49,326 nucleotides of DNA. It comes from a virus. The stretch covers positions 1 through 49,326 of the IMG/VR virus record IMGVR_UViG_3300032088_000012. One strand, written 5' to 3'. The translations under genes were made by a program, and so were the position numbers. Of the stretch, positions 10,701 to 18,305 are shown one piece after another (within the stretch, counting starts at the first letter, position 1; each line of letters opens with the position of its first letter). The notes beneath the pieces were generated by a model that saw only the letters and a list, made by a program, of their open reading frames with translations, did no database searches and was not told where the DNA came from.

Positions 10701-11367
10701 TTCTTTGAAATTCTGTTAAATCTTTCTGAGATAGACCTAAAGCGTCTGCATACTCTCTAGTAGCATTATCTAGCCTTAGAATGATACCCAATTCATCTAG
10801 TAGTTCTGGCTCTGCTTTTGTTACACCTCGTACTAGTCTGTTAAATGAATCCGTAACATCTCTACCAAGAATTAAAGAAGCATCCTTAGCCGCAGTGCCT
10901 AAACGAGTTAATTGATCTGTAGAAAGGCCTGAAGCAGTACCTATTGCAGCAGCTTGAGACGCGTCTGTAAAGTTAATTTGTGCGTCAGTAGCAGCAATAA
11001 TATCGTTTGTAAGAGATTTAAGAGCAACGCCAGTGGCGCCAGCATAAGCAGCTTGTCCAGCTTGAAGAGTTACTAGATTTCCTGCATCTTTTAGAAAGTT
11101 GAATGCGGCGGAAACTGCGAATAAGTTTGCGGCAAGAGTAGCATAGGCAGGTACAAGACCTCCATTAATCCCTTGAGCCATTTTGGAAAAGTTTTTGGTG
11201 GAGTTTGAAGAAGCCTGTGCAGTACCTTTCAGAGCTCTATCAGTGTTCCTAGAGCCTTGTGCAACCCCGTCTAAATCTTTGGCCGCTTTGTTAGCTTTGT
11301 TGCCTACCTGTTTAAGAGTACCATTGTCGGTAACTTCTACATCAACTTTGACTTTATTATTTGCCAT
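7726..11367 (-). CDS. Tail tape measure protein
   Basis: At 1213 residues this is the longest complete gene in the window. It is alanine- and lysine-rich, largely alpha-helical with coiled-coil stretches (about residues 560-900), and has hydrophobic segments near 283-306 and 450-487. The C-terminus is glycine-rich. These are hallmarks of siphovirus tape measure proteins, which set tail length and may form a channel during DNA entry. By the usual proportionality the length predicts a tail of roughly 180 nm. It overlaps the T-like chaperone stop by one base, consistent with translational coupling. Confidence 0.93.
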   Translation of the reverse strand: MANNKVKVDVEVTDNGTLKQVGNKANKAAKDLDGVAQGSRNTDRALKGTAQASSNSTKNFSKMAQGINGGLVPAYATLAANLFAVSAAFNFLKDAGNLVTLQAGQAAYAGATGVALKSLTNDIIAATDAQINFTDASQAAAIGTASGLSTDQLTRLGTAAKDASLILGRDVTDSFNRLVRGVTKAEPELLDELGIILRLDNATREYADALGLSQKDLTEFQRSQAVANNVLDQAERKYSKIIAVVNPGVNTFNKLGKSFDDIINKIKEFAAVTLGPFAEAISQFPLLGVALLGVFGKGVLTAALPGLRDIGNTARESAEKATESYEKSKAALKSYTTEMRVANKEAAAQRAQALGDPGFKTTKPGSGFDLISKGRGADLSSQQLSGMKRAVANSKTLTKEMKANWTLALDEMLLATKKSTKGIQQEFKKTQGFIGVAGKKIAVGWNLTMATMKGAVASFAGFAATALSVISWVSLAATLGVVVYQFFKTKKEADETSKALDYAGEKVSSLTEEFKNFNEIQRILLEEGGTGLEYFTNLGTRIGAVQLPKLEPLFDLGLENFAKFQESNLENIKDLEISVEKAATTLANREDRLSGIINRGGINAYGQAAQSINKAAKDLKGLRQELADTDKTFGEFLNTSDDQRLKDLGKTLTDQAANLSVLNNQFADGSSKSIRAYLETLNELVHTKGLSIEKTQELLTQLKQEQSAVQEATLLFKNYARALEDTKTQSNQLRTGFLNVTAAESAVIALKALVKETEALRNQNGKLTDEQKIQLGITERNLQFAEALDNVEKNKIRRANALAVISEKSLRGQTKGQATLIQRELKSQELSNNRKYVEEQINILYNERENQNGKLNNQEQTRLQALEQELELINQQNISLERSANNVAQLYDSANQGLESSVQKNIAAVIKGEEKNLKDAIVNIGKGVLNGIADTLSTQLTDLIMGTNPLQIAQMGAVTVAYALTEGAAAVGAAIRSAMGAEPAAFVGPPEPSIIEDVKKKKQGSISRFLLGSKGTTSVEDDQGVLAEKTERRGGLFSPIIRFFSNSENPFFKGLTGLFSKENPLLKGFGSIFGSLFQGLGSLLGGGGGIASLFTSFLGFAKGGMAPGGFRAYANGGIVSKPTLGMVGEGRHNEAIVPLPNGSSIPVEMKGSGQQNNNVTVNVSVDNQGNASTNSQQDSAQAGNLGQVIARAVQQELQNQKRSGGILSPYGAA

Positions 11368-11795
11368 TATCCTGATACATTATGGGTGTAGTTTTTACCA
11401 CCGCTTTTAGCTTTACGCTCTTCAGTTTTTCTTCGTTGGTTGGCTTCTTCAGCTCTTTGATTCATTAGAATTCTTTCATATACTTTCATAAAGTATATTG
11501 TAGTCTTTTGGTCTTCTACTTCATATATCTTAAACAGTTGTGAGCAATGTGACCAGTCTTTTCCCATATAACTACCAGACATACCTTCCCAAACATCTGA
11601 TAATAAGTTAAACATAAAAAATGCCACTTGTACCTCTGCCGGAAAGTTCGACTCGGTAAGTGGCATCTTTTGGGGATCAGGCTCTGTGCCTAGCTGCTCG
11701 CATATTTCAAGATACTTATCTACAGATACAGACGCAGACTGTTCTTTAACATAGCGAGCAAGTAACTCTTGTATTCTGGCTACTTGCTCCCAGTA
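11367..11795 (-). CDS. Tail assembly chaperone, frameshifted C-terminal part (gpT-like)
   Basis: This frame is open from the slippery site near 11795 to the stop at 11367. The internal ATG at 11666 would give only 99 residues. The segment upstream of that ATG (YWEQVARIQELL and on) is coding-like and has no good start of its own, so the natural product is a G-T fusion made by -1 frameshifting at the end of the G-like gene. The C-terminal end is basic (QRAEEANQRRKTEERKAKSG). As in lambda, the fusion would recruit the tape measure protein during tail assembly and be absent from virions. Whether the short internal-start form is also made is unknown. Confidence 0.82.
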   Translation of the reverse strand, partial: YWEQVARIQELLARYVKEQSASVSVDKYLEICEQLGTEPDPQKMPLTESNFPAEVQVAFFMFNLLSDVWEGMSGSYMGKDWSHCSQLFKIYEVEDQKTTIYFMKVYERILMNQRAEEANQRRKTEERKAKSGGKNYTHNVSG

Positions 11796-11801
11796 AAATT
11801 T
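11756..11801 (-). promoter_or_regulatory. Programmed -1 ribosomal frameshift signal (G to GT)
   Basis: The minus strand carries the canonical heptamer A AAT TTT (11801-11795) in the zero frame of the G-like gene, five codons before its TAG stop. After a 5-nt spacer comes a perfect 9-bp inverted repeat, GAGCAAGTA (11789-11781) and TACTTGCTC (11764-11756), with a 16-nt loop whose closing G and T could add a wobble pair. Slipping back one base enters the open T frame. Heptamer, spacer, stem and frame all agree. Confidence 0.85.
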
Positions 11802-12211
11802 TCAAGATCAGAAACAGTATCTGTAATCCAAGAATCAAAAGTATTAGAATTACGCATTAGTAACTCTGCATTTTCACGATTAAAAGGCAACTCATCATCG
11901 GGATTCTGCTTTGAAATATCCACCAAAAGAAACTCTTCTAAGTATGAAAATTTCAGTCCAGACCAACCTTTAATGACTGCACTAACATACTCTTCCAGAA
12001 ACTTATCTTCATCTAAAACTTCTTCTGGTTGGTGAGTACGCTTATTAAACTTTGTTGATACACACTTCTTACGTAGCTTTACTAGTTCGTCCCGTCCTAA
12101 ATAGCAAATATCTAAAGAAAACCCTTTATAGCCTGGAAAATCGATAGAAACTGTCTTGCTTGGTGTAAGTAAGCTAGCTAGGGAAACTGTAGGTTTTACT
12201 GCGTCTGTCAT
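11780..12211 (-). CDS. Tail assembly chaperone gpG-like
   Basis: The 143-residue protein (MTDAVKPTVSLASLLTPSKT start) lies between the tail tube gene and the tape measure, the invariant place of tail assembly chaperones. Its sequence is acidic and helical in the second half. It ends SDLENFTGSK, and the codons for ENF form the slippery site that yields the G-T fusion. It has its own promoter at 12276-12304 and a short leader with a hairpin. Family assignment rests on synteny and the frameshift rather than on a strong motif. Confidence 0.8.
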   Translation of the reverse strand: MTDAVKPTVSLASLLTPSKTVSIDFPGYKGFSLDICYLGRDELVKLRKKCVSTKFNKRTHQPEEVLDEDKFLEEYVSAVIKGWSGLKFSYLEEFLLVDISKQNPDDELPFNRENAELLMRNSNTFDSWITDTVSDLENFTGSK

Positions 12212-12238
12212 GGTATATCCTTTTGTTGTTTATAAAAT

Positions 12239-12264
12239 AAGTGAGGGCTTTTACACCCTCACTT
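12239..12264 (-). terminator. Hairpin in the tail tube / chaperone intergenic region
   Basis: A perfect 9-bp inverted repeat (AAGTGAGGG and CCCTCACTT, 8-nt loop) is followed on the minus strand by TATTTTATA and on the plus strand by TTTATTG. It could terminate part of the tail-tube transcription and so lower chaperone expression, or stabilise RNA ends. It also falls inside the leader of transcripts starting at the promoter 12276-12304. The U-tract is weak. Confidence 0.55.
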
Positions 12265-12275
12265 TTATTGTTATT

Positions 12276-12304
12276 AGTATATGTTATCTCAACAGAAAAG
12301 TCAA
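12276..12304 (-). promoter_or_regulatory. Sigma70-type promoter for tail chaperone and tail genes
   Basis: On the minus strand TTGACT (12304-12299) and TATACT (12281-12276) are separated by exactly 17 bp. The predicted start is near 12269, 58 nt upstream of the G-like ATG, so the leader includes the 12239-12264 hairpin. Confidence 0.65.
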
Positions 12305-12317
12305 GAATTATTTTTAA

Positions 12318-13544
12318 TTAGGTAGTTGGTCCTACCAGCTCTACCCATGCTTCATCCGCAGTGTCGAGGTCAGTACCAAGACCCATGAAGTTTGTAGTGA
12401 TAGAGATCAGATCTCCAACTTCATGTGTAGGAATTTCTACGTGCGCTGCTGGAATAGTAATATTCACGTGAGGAATACTAGTAGCTGTACCACCAAGCTT
12501 GTAAATCAGCTTAAACTCGTTAGTAACAGTAGTGTTTAGAGCCTTTAGTCGATCGTAGAATGCAGCAGAAGTAGTGCCTACTCCGTCTTCATAGCCTAGA
12601 TAGCAGCTAAAGTTTCCTGATACGCCCCTTTCTCCAAGAATACCTGCGAAAGGCAAGTTTACTGAGCCTAGCTCTTCTGGAGTTAGGTAAGTAAGGTTAT
12701 TACTAATAGTAATATTACCACCAGTCAAAGTAAGGTTATAAGCTTGGTCACCATCAAGAGTATCTGTGATAGCAAGCTGAGAAATACGGTTACGAATAAA
12801 GTTATCAGTATCAGTAACGCCAGTATCAATCAAAGTAGTAGCAGTGCCTGCACCATCAGTTGATTTATACAGTTTCTCTGTAGTAATGTTATAAATGTAA
12901 TCATCTTGAGCAGCCGCACTTAGGGCAGCAGCATAACCTGCCGTAGTTGCTTCTGTAGCTGCTTGGTCAGTAATAACTGTACCAAATCCAGACCAGTTAA
13001 TTGTAGCAATACCTTCAACATCAAAATCGATACTTGCTTCATTAATAGTAGCATTTTCCATTTTGTAGTATTTACGGTTATCATCACCAAGTACAAAGAA
13101 GATGTTTACTCCATCTGCAAGAGTTGCTCGGTTTGAATGTGCAAAATTAACTTGTTGAGCGGCTAGTCCACCTTTTGAAGCTCCTGAAGTAACTTGAGTA
13201 GTTACATCATTAGTTGTGTCATAAGTAAACTCTCCAGAGCCATAACCATCTGCGCCTGCCATCAGTGCCCAAAGTGCGTTATCAACAGCACCGTGCGCTG
13301 AAGCAGCGAAGTAAGGACGTGCATATGTAGAGAAAGACCACTCTGCTGGAGCCAATGAGTCGTTAAATGCTTTCTTACCACGACGGCTTACTCCGGCTGT
13401 ACTTTCCATCTCTGACAAAGTAACTTCGGTTGCATTGGTTGCTTGAGAGAAGCTGAAACCATCTAGTACTGGAATCTCCCAAATAACCGAGTCAAACTCA
13501 ACGAATACTTTCGTATACCGAGTAAAATATAGTTGTTGTGCCAT
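12318..13544 (-). CDS. Major tail tube protein
   Basis: The 408-residue beta-rich protein starts MAQQLYFTRYTKVFVEF and has the composition of a phage tail tube protein: an N-terminal tube fold (residues ~1-130) with DGFSFSQATNATEVTLSE, a long Thr/Asn/Asp-rich insertion (~170-290), and a return to the tube fold at the C-terminus. It lies between the tail terminator and the chaperones. Its ATG follows a good ribosome site (AGGAGACAATA). The middle insertion may be a surface domain decorating the tail. Confidence 0.85.
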   Translation of the reverse strand: MAQQLYFTRYTKVFVEFDSVIWEIPVLDGFSFSQATNATEVTLSEMESTAGVSRRGKKAFNDSLAPAEWSFSTYARPYFAASAHGAVDNALWALMAGADGYGSGEFTYDTTNDVTTQVTSGASKGGLAAQQVNFAHSNRATLADGVNIFFVLGDDNRKYYKMENATINEASIDFDVEGIATINWSGFGTVITDQAATEATTAGYAAALSAAAQDDYIYNITTEKLYKSTDGAGTATTLIDTGVTDTDNFIRNRISQLAITDTLDGDQAYNLTLTGGNITISNNLTYLTPEELGSVNLPFAGILGERGVSGNFSCYLGYEDGVGTTSAAFYDRLKALNTTVTNEFKLIYKLGGTATSIPHVNITIPAAHVEIPTHEVGDLISITTNFMGLGTDLDTADEAWVELVGPTT

Positions 13545-13604
13545 TATTGTCTCCTATAATCCTGAAAAAACTTGGACTTGAACTTTTGTTCGTGCCAGTA
13601 TTTT

Positions 13605-14057
13605 CTAGTATCGAACCTCTACTACCATCTCTCCGACGCCGTATGGTTCAAGTACACCTTCGTCAGTATCAATACTGAGGACTGTGATTTGGTGCGTATA
13701 TTGTGCTACGCCTTTTCTATCAATGTATTGTAATCTTGAATTATCCTCTAAAACTACTTCTACATCTTCCATCAATTTATCTAAGTCTTCTACTGAGTCC
13801 TCTGAGTTTACATAGCATCGAAGAGTTAAGTTCATGAATCGATCTTTATACCCTCCAGCCTGATATTCTCTAGTCTCGCTTCCTGCATTTAAATGTACTG
13901 CTGGGAACTCTTCAATTTCATCCCAAAACTTTAATCTGGGGTGAACATTGTTAAATAAATTAGTTAAATATTCTCCATTTCCATTTATTTCTTTTAATTT
14001 ATCTACTAATGCGTTAACAATGGCTTGTCTTCGTGTAGTATAAATTCTTGTAGCCAT
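13605..14057 (-). CDS. Tail terminator / completion protein (gpU-like)
   Basis: The 150-residue protein (MATRIYTTRRQAIVNALVDK) has the alpha-then-beta pattern of phage tail terminators: an N-terminal helix RQAIVNALVDKLKE, then FPAVHLNAG, and a C-terminal strand VGEMVVEVRY. Such proteins cap the growing tail tube and provide the head-joining surface. It lies directly before the tail tube gene in transcription order and shares one base with the upstream gene. Confidence 0.72.
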   Translation of the reverse strand: MATRIYTTRRQAIVNALVDKLKEINGNGEYLTNLFNNVHPRLKFWDEIEEFPAVHLNAGSETREYQAGGYKDRFMNLTLRCYVNSEDSVEDLDKLMEDVEVVLEDNSRLQYIDRKGVAQYTHQITVLSIDTDEGVLEPYGVGEMVVEVRY

Positions 14058-15361
14058 TATTGTCTCCTAGTGTAAAGTCTTCCAGTTACCATTTGGGCCG
14101 CTATTTCTCGTATAGACTTATCAATAAGCTTTCTAGGGTCTCTATCTACATCTCCCTGAGCATACCCAGGCTCAAAAGTTTGATAAGGGTATAATTGATA
14201 AGTATATCCTACGGAAGGCAAGCCTTTTTGAGTAGTGTTTACATCTGTAATCTTTACACTACCTGCAAAGACCCCGCTTTGGTAGTTAAGAGCCGGGTCT
14301 TCCATATTTTTTGCTACAGTCGCATTAATTCTAGTATTTAATAATGCGTATAGCTTAGTTTGTGAAAAACCTCCTGTAAGACTTGATTTTCTTACTCTAG
14401 AGGTTCTTGACTTAGTAGTTACTTTAACTTTGGGCTTAACTGTAGTAGCTACTTTAGTAATAGAATCTTTAAGCTTTATGTTTTCAGTAGTTACCTTAAT
14501 ACCTTTTTTATTTTTAAATGGGTCTGTAACCGTTTTTATAGTTTGTTTTCTTTTTCTAGTTTTAAAGCTGTCGGATCCTTTTAATTCTGCAAAAGCGAAT
14601 GTAGGATCTTTTTGCAGCTTTTTTAAAGCTTTGTCTAGTACTGCTAACAAGTCCCGCTTCTTTGTTTGGGAGCCTTGTCGCTCTGCCTGGTTAGACACAG
14701 CAGACCCCAAAAATACTTGCATTGTCTCGGTTTTGGAATTACGGATTACCGATATATCCACTCCCTGAGCCTCAAAAAACTTTTTTACAGTTGTTAATGT
14801 ATTTCCTGTAGCGTTTAAATCGCTTAATACATTGTCTATAGTATCTCTTACAGTAGTCTCTAGAACTCCTACAAATTTTCCATGCTCGAGATTGAACAAT
14901 CCACCTCTTCTACTTAGTAACCCTTTTGACCTTCGGTTTATTGAATTAAATAAAGTATTTAAAGGGCCGTTATAAACGCCTTTAATTCTTTTAAACACGT
15001 CCCCTTCGGCAGGAATTACTACTACAAGTTTTCTATGGGAAGCAAAAGTTACTTGTGCTTTTCCTTGTCTCTCTTGTACTCTATACCTATTTGTAAGTAC
15101 AGTTATAAATTTTAGTATATCTGCATCGCTTTGTTTTGATATTTTTGCTGCAAATGCTTTAGCTTCTTTATTGCTACCTTCTGTAAACGCTGCTGCAATA
15201 CCTTCTCGTAAACCCCTTTTTAAAGCCCTACTAGTTATAGTAAATACGTGACCTCTTTTATTAAAAAGTTCTCTTTGTGCGGCATTTGCGTCTCTAGAGC
15301 TTACAGCTAGTAAATCTTTTTGTAGTCTTTCCAAAAATTTTCTTTGGCTAGCAGCACTCAT
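14057..15361 (-). CDS. Large neck-region protein, possible HK97 gp10-position tail completion protein
   Basis: A 434-residue, strongly basic protein (many KK, RR, and repeated TKVATTV / KVKVTTK segments around 300-330) lies between the head-tail connector and tail terminator genes. In related phages this slot holds a much shorter HK97 gp10-like protein. The C-terminal part (TYQLYPYQTFEPGYAQGD, then REIAAQMV) resembles that family most, so the first ~300 residues look like an N-terminal extension. Function is inferred from position only. It starts at ATG 15361, sharing a base with the upstream stop. Confidence 0.5.
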   Translation of the reverse strand: MSAASQRKFLERLQKDLLAVSSRDANAAQRELFNKRGHVFTITSRALKRGLREGIAAAFTEGSNKEAKAFAAKISKQSDADILKFITVLTNRYRVQERQGKAQVTFASHRKLVVVIPAEGDVFKRIKGVYNGPLNTLFNSINRRSKGLLSRRGGLFNLEHGKFVGVLETTVRDTIDNVLSDLNATGNTLTTVKKFFEAQGVDISVIRNSKTETMQVFLGSAVSNQAERQGSQTKKRDLLAVLDKALKKLQKDPTFAFAELKGSDSFKTRKRKQTIKTVTDPFKNKKGIKVTTENIKLKDSITKVATTVKPKVKVTTKSRTSRVRKSSLTGGFSQTKLYALLNTRINATVAKNMEDPALNYQSGVFAGSVKITDVNTTQKGLPSVGYTYQLYPYQTFEPGYAQGDVDRDPRKLIDKSIREIAAQMVTGRLYTRRQ

Positions 15362-15951
15362 TAGAAGTTTTTATATAAGTCTAGTACACGCTTGATATGG
15401 TCTGGGAAAGCAACATTATTACGCTGGCTAGTGCTTGCTTGATTCTGGATAGAAGCTCCTGCGAGTGTGCGGCGCTCCTTGTGCTCATCCTTCAAATAAT
15501 AAGTAATTAGGTCAATTACTGCAAGTTGTAAGTCTGAAGGAACTGTCTCGTACCCAGCAGTATAAACTACTTTCACAGCTCCAGGGCCTTTAGGCCAGTT
15601 TCGATAGTTTCTTCCACCAGTAGTACGGAAAATGCTATCAGTAGTAGGGTCAAAGTAAAACTCATAAGCAGCTTCTGTAAGTTCTACATAACTATCTTGG
15701 TAAGAATCTCGTATTTCTACGGATACAATAGTATTAACAGGACTCTCTGTAAGTTGTACAATTTCTGTGTCCCAGTTAATATTTAGATATTCGGTTTTAT
15801 TAGTAGCGTAGTAGTCTACAATACTGTTTCCACAATAAGTTTTTATTAATTGACTCACGGACGGAATCAAAGCTTCGATACGCAAATCTTCTTTCGGAGA
15901 TTGGATACCTTCAGCTTCTTTATATTCTTCTAACGTAATTAAGTTTGCCAT
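15361..15951 (-). CDS. Head-tail connector protein (gp6-like)
   Basis: The 196-residue protein opens MANLITLEEYKEAEGI and continues DLRIEALIPSVSQLIKTYC, the typical start of HK97 gp6/SPP1 gp15-type connectors. A middle beta region is followed by a helix DLQLAVIDLITYYLKDEHKE near the C-terminus, also typical. It would form the ring beneath the portal. It follows the capsid gene and a hairpin terminator. Confidence 0.78.
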   Translation of the reverse strand: MANLITLEEYKEAEGIQSPKEDLRIEALIPSVSQLIKTYCGNSIVDYYATNKTEYLNINWDTEIVQLTESPVNTIVSVEIRDSYQDSYVELTEAAYEFYFDPTTDSIFRTTGGRNYRNWPKGPGAVKVVYTAGYETVPSDLQLAVIDLITYYLKDEHKERRTLAGASIQNQASTSQRNNVAFPDHIKRVLDLYKNF

Positions 15952-15964
15952 AAGTCAATTAATA

Positions 15965-15989
15965 AAAACTTGGGGGAGCGAACTCCCCC
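15965..15989 (-). terminator. Strong hairpin after the capsid gene
   Basis: On the minus strand GGGGGAG-TTCG-CTCCCCC forms a 7-bp GC stem closed by a UUCG tetraloop, followed by AAG and TTTTTATT. It lies just past the capsid stop codon at 16007. A partial terminator here would let capsid mRNA exceed that of the connector genes. The opposite strand also has a T-run, so it may work both ways. Confidence 0.72.
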
Positions 15990-16006
15990 TCGTTTTTTCT
16001 GTCAGA

Positions 16007-17371
16007 TTAAGATGCGAGGTCGATCTTAACAGCTGAACGGTTACCTGCTGCATCTGCAACCAACTCTTCAAAACCGAGTGATTGAGTAGCAACGATAACA
16101 CGACGCTGGTTACCAACTTCGTAATCAGTCTCAACTTGAACACCACGGAGACGTGGGATTGCATAGTTGCGAGTATTAACAGCGAATGCTGCAGGTATGC
16201 CGGCTGATTCTGAAGCAAAGCTGTCAGAAACGATAACAGGCGAGCCATAAACAGCACCGATTGCACCAGTAATCTTGGTAGCGATATCAGAACCTACATC
16301 AGTGATGTCTGCGAAACCTGAATCTTCGATCAGCTCGAAGTAACGGGCCTGGCTAACAATGTATGCAACGTCCATTGGGTTGATACCATACTTACCCATG
16401 TCCTTACGACATGCAAGAAGAGCAGCTGCAGTGAGCGCGTCGCCGCCACCGATGCTAAGAGTAGCAGCGTTAGCAGTTGCATAACCGTCAAGGCCGGTGA
16501 TTGAACCAGCACCATTGATGATTGCGCCGTCTACTGCACGTGCGTGTGCACGAGCAACTGACTCAACAAGCATAGGCATCAAGTTAACGAGTACTTCTTC
16601 GTCTACATGGTTATCCATGAAAGTCTGTGAGATTAGACGATAAGCATTCAGAATTACTTGTGAAGGCTTGTAAGTGTTGTCTGAATCACCACGATTTTCC
16701 AAGTTACCTGCTGCAGCTGCACCAGTTTGGAAAGTTGCAGCTTCAACATCAGGCTGAATTGGTAGTACAGTAGCTGCACCATTTACAGGGATCTCACGGA
16801 ACAAACCAGCAGTGCGGAGGTTAAGAGTAACTTCCTTTTCGATTTGACGAGAAACTTCCTGATCGATATCAGCAGCAGTTGACGCATAAGCGATACCTGC
16901 CTTCTCCTGGAGGTTCTGAGCGAAAGTAGTGTTCATACCTTTGCCAGTCATAACACCGAGGATGTGGGCGTGCATAAAGTCTTTGCCCCACTTTGAAAGA
17001 TCGCCAGTAGTGCCACGATCTGCGAAAGTACGCTTAGAGTCACGCATCTTAGCGAGCTCATCGCTCTTCTCTTCGAGTTCTTTCTTGAATGCAGCAAGAG
17101 TTTCGTTGATGTTAGCATCTTTCTCAGCGAGTTTCTCTTCGAGGTCAGCTTGCATACGCTCTGCGCCAGTCTCAACAGCAGTAACTACCGCTGACTTAAC
17201 TTGCTCTTCTTTGGCAGCTTTCTCAGCGATTGCTGCATCTTCTGCGTCTTTTGCAGCTTTTTCAGCTGCTTTTTGCTCGGCTTGCTTCATTGCGATAGTA
17301 GCAGCAGTTTCTTCCGCTACTTTTTTAGCAAAAGCTTCCAAGTCGATTTCTGGAGTATTAACTTCAGACAT
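16007..17371 (-). CDS. Nested in-frame start: major capsid protein precursor without protease
   Basis: Codon 206 of the fusion is ATG at 17371, preceded by AGGAGATCAAA, an excellent Shine-Dalgarno with ideal spacing. Translation would give MSEVNTPEIDLEAFAKK..., a 454-residue scaffold plus capsid protein lacking the protease. This fits the need for hundreds of capsid subunits and few proteases. The logic parallels lambda C/Nu3, though there the nested product is the scaffold. Both products are inferred from sequence. Confidence 0.68.
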   Translation of the reverse strand: MSEVNTPEIDLEAFAKKVAEETAATIAMKQAEQKAAEKAAKDAEDAAIAEKAAKEEQVKSAVVTAVETGAERMQADLEEKLAEKDANINETLAAFKKELEEKSDELAKMRDSKRTFADRGTTGDLSKWGKDFMHAHILGVMTGKGMNTTFAQNLQEKAGIAYASTAADIDQEVSRQIEKEVTLNLRTAGLFREIPVNGAATVLPIQPDVEAATFQTGAAAAGNLENRGDSDNTYKPSQVILNAYRLISQTFMDNHVDEEVLVNLMPMLVESVARAHARAVDGAIINGAGSITGLDGYATANAATLSIGGGDALTAAALLACRKDMGKYGINPMDVAYIVSQARYFELIEDSGFADITDVGSDIATKITGAIGAVYGSPVIVSDSFASESAGIPAAFAVNTRNYAIPRLRGVQVETDYEVGNQRRVIVATQSLGFEELVADAAGNRSAVKIDLAS

Positions 17372-17986
17372 TTTGATCTCCTGTTGTGCGGATTGTTCCG
17401 CCTTTTCCGGTGTGTCACTAGCTACGCTAGAGGTAATAACCTCGTCCTTAGCCAGAGTCTGACCGGCTAGATCTACACGATTAGTGAAAGTTTTCTTGAA
17501 TTCCTCATACTCATCCATCGAGTTAAAGGACTTCGCCAAAGAAAAAGTAGCCGCCTGATTGCAAGGTACGGAAACAACCGAAACTTCAAACAACTCAGCA
17601 TCCTTAATCATCAATCCATCAGTTTCCATAATATAATCAGCATCCTTGACTCGGAAACCGACAGAAAAGGCTCCAAGAACACCGTCTTTAACAAGTTCGC
17701 AAACTGCTGCAGGAGCAGATTTGCTTATTTTAGCTTCAAGCTCTAATCCGTTAGGAGTTACTTTCAACCCCGTGGCGCGACCGATTGGCTTGTCATAGTC
17801 ATGATTAAAAAGAATAATAGGATTCTTTTCAAAATTAGCAAGTCCACCCTTTGTCCATGCCTCATGAGAGATAGAATCTCCTGCACGATCAAAATCTGCG
17901 GTGCTTGCCATACCTCGAATCATCACACTACCGTCTTCAATAGTCTGTGATTTAAAGGTAGAGGTTAGATTAAATATCTTTTCCAT
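16007..17986 (-). CDS. Prohead protease - scaffold - major capsid protein fusion (HK97 type)
   Basis: The 659-residue protein joins three parts. Residues 1-160 are a U35-type prohead protease with candidate catalytic H62 (LFNHDYDKPIG), S108 (GAFSVGF) and E134 (ELFEVSVVSVP). Residues ~206-325 are Ala/Lys/Glu-rich coiled coil like the HK97 delta scaffold. Residues ~330-659 are an HK97-fold major capsid protein. Protease and capsid are usually separate genes, although fusions are known. An internal ATG with a strong ribosome site at codon 206 would supply protease-free capsid precursor (separate entry). Confidence 0.9.
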   Translation of the reverse strand: MEKIFNLTSTFKSQTIEDGSVMIRGMASTADFDRAGDSISHEAWTKGGLANFEKNPIILFNHDYDKPIGRATGLKVTPNGLELEAKISKSAPAAVCELVKDGVLGAFSVGFRVKDADYIMETDGLMIKDAELFEVSVVSVPCNQAATFSLAKSFNSMDEYEEFKKTFTNRVDLAGQTLAKDEVITSSVASDTPEKAEQSAQQEIKMSEVNTPEIDLEAFAKKVAEETAATIAMKQAEQKAAEKAAKDAEDAAIAEKAAKEEQVKSAVVTAVETGAERMQADLEEKLAEKDANINETLAAFKKELEEKSDELAKMRDSKRTFADRGTTGDLSKWGKDFMHAHILGVMTGKGMNTTFAQNLQEKAGIAYASTAADIDQEVSRQIEKEVTLNLRTAGLFREIPVNGAATVLPIQPDVEAATFQTGAAAAGNLENRGDSDNTYKPSQVILNAYRLISQTFMDNHVDEEVLVNLMPMLVESVARAHARAVDGAIINGAGSITGLDGYATANAATLSIGGGDALTAAALLACRKDMGKYGINPMDVAYIVSQARYFELIEDSGFADITDVGSDIATKITGAIGAVYGSPVIVSDSFASESAGIPAAFAVNTRNYAIPRLRGVQVETDYEVGNQRRVIVATQSLGFEELVADAAGNRSAVKIDLAS

Positions 17987-18305
17987 CTTCTTTTACCTCT
18001 GCTTTCGCAGGCTCAGCCTTTGGAATTTCTATTTTTACAGGCTTGGGCATTTCCGGCTTTTTTGGAGCTTCTACTTTAACTTTCGGTAGTGCCGGTTTTG
18101 ACGCTTGAAGCCATAGTTCTGGCTCATTTCTTTTCATCATATCTAGCATTCTAGAATATGACCGAAAAATTCTTCGAACATTGGAAAGTAGAATTGGCTT
18201 ATCTTTTGCTTTTACATAAGATGCTTGATCTAGTATCTTTCCCTTCTCCGCAAAAAACATTGCCATGTCTTGCAACGCTTTTTTTACTTGTGCCCTATTC
18301 GACAT
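17970..18305 (-). CDS. Conserved head-region protein of unknown function
   Basis: The start is chosen at ATG 18305 because GGAGACACAA lies just upstream; a longer frame to 18362 overlaps the portal gene and lacks this site. The 111-residue product has a basic helical N-terminal part (MSNRAQVKKALQDMAMFFAE) and a proline/lysine/glutamate-rich tail from about residue 70. It overlaps the portal stop by 11 nt and the protease start by 17 nt. It may be a small head protein or assembly factor. No family is recognised. Confidence 0.7.
   Translation of the reverse strand: MSNRAQVKKALQDMAMFFAEKGKILDQASYVKAKDKPILLSNVRRIFRSYSRMLDMMKRNEPELWLQASKPALPKVKVEAPKKPEMPKPVKIEIPKAEPAKAEVKEDGKDI

Noticed and set aside
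16929-17462. 177-codon plus-strand open frame opposite the protease-capsid gene
   Set aside because: It is a mirror of the Ala/Lys/Glu-rich scaffold region, rich in Ser and Ala, with no start signal; a shadow frame.
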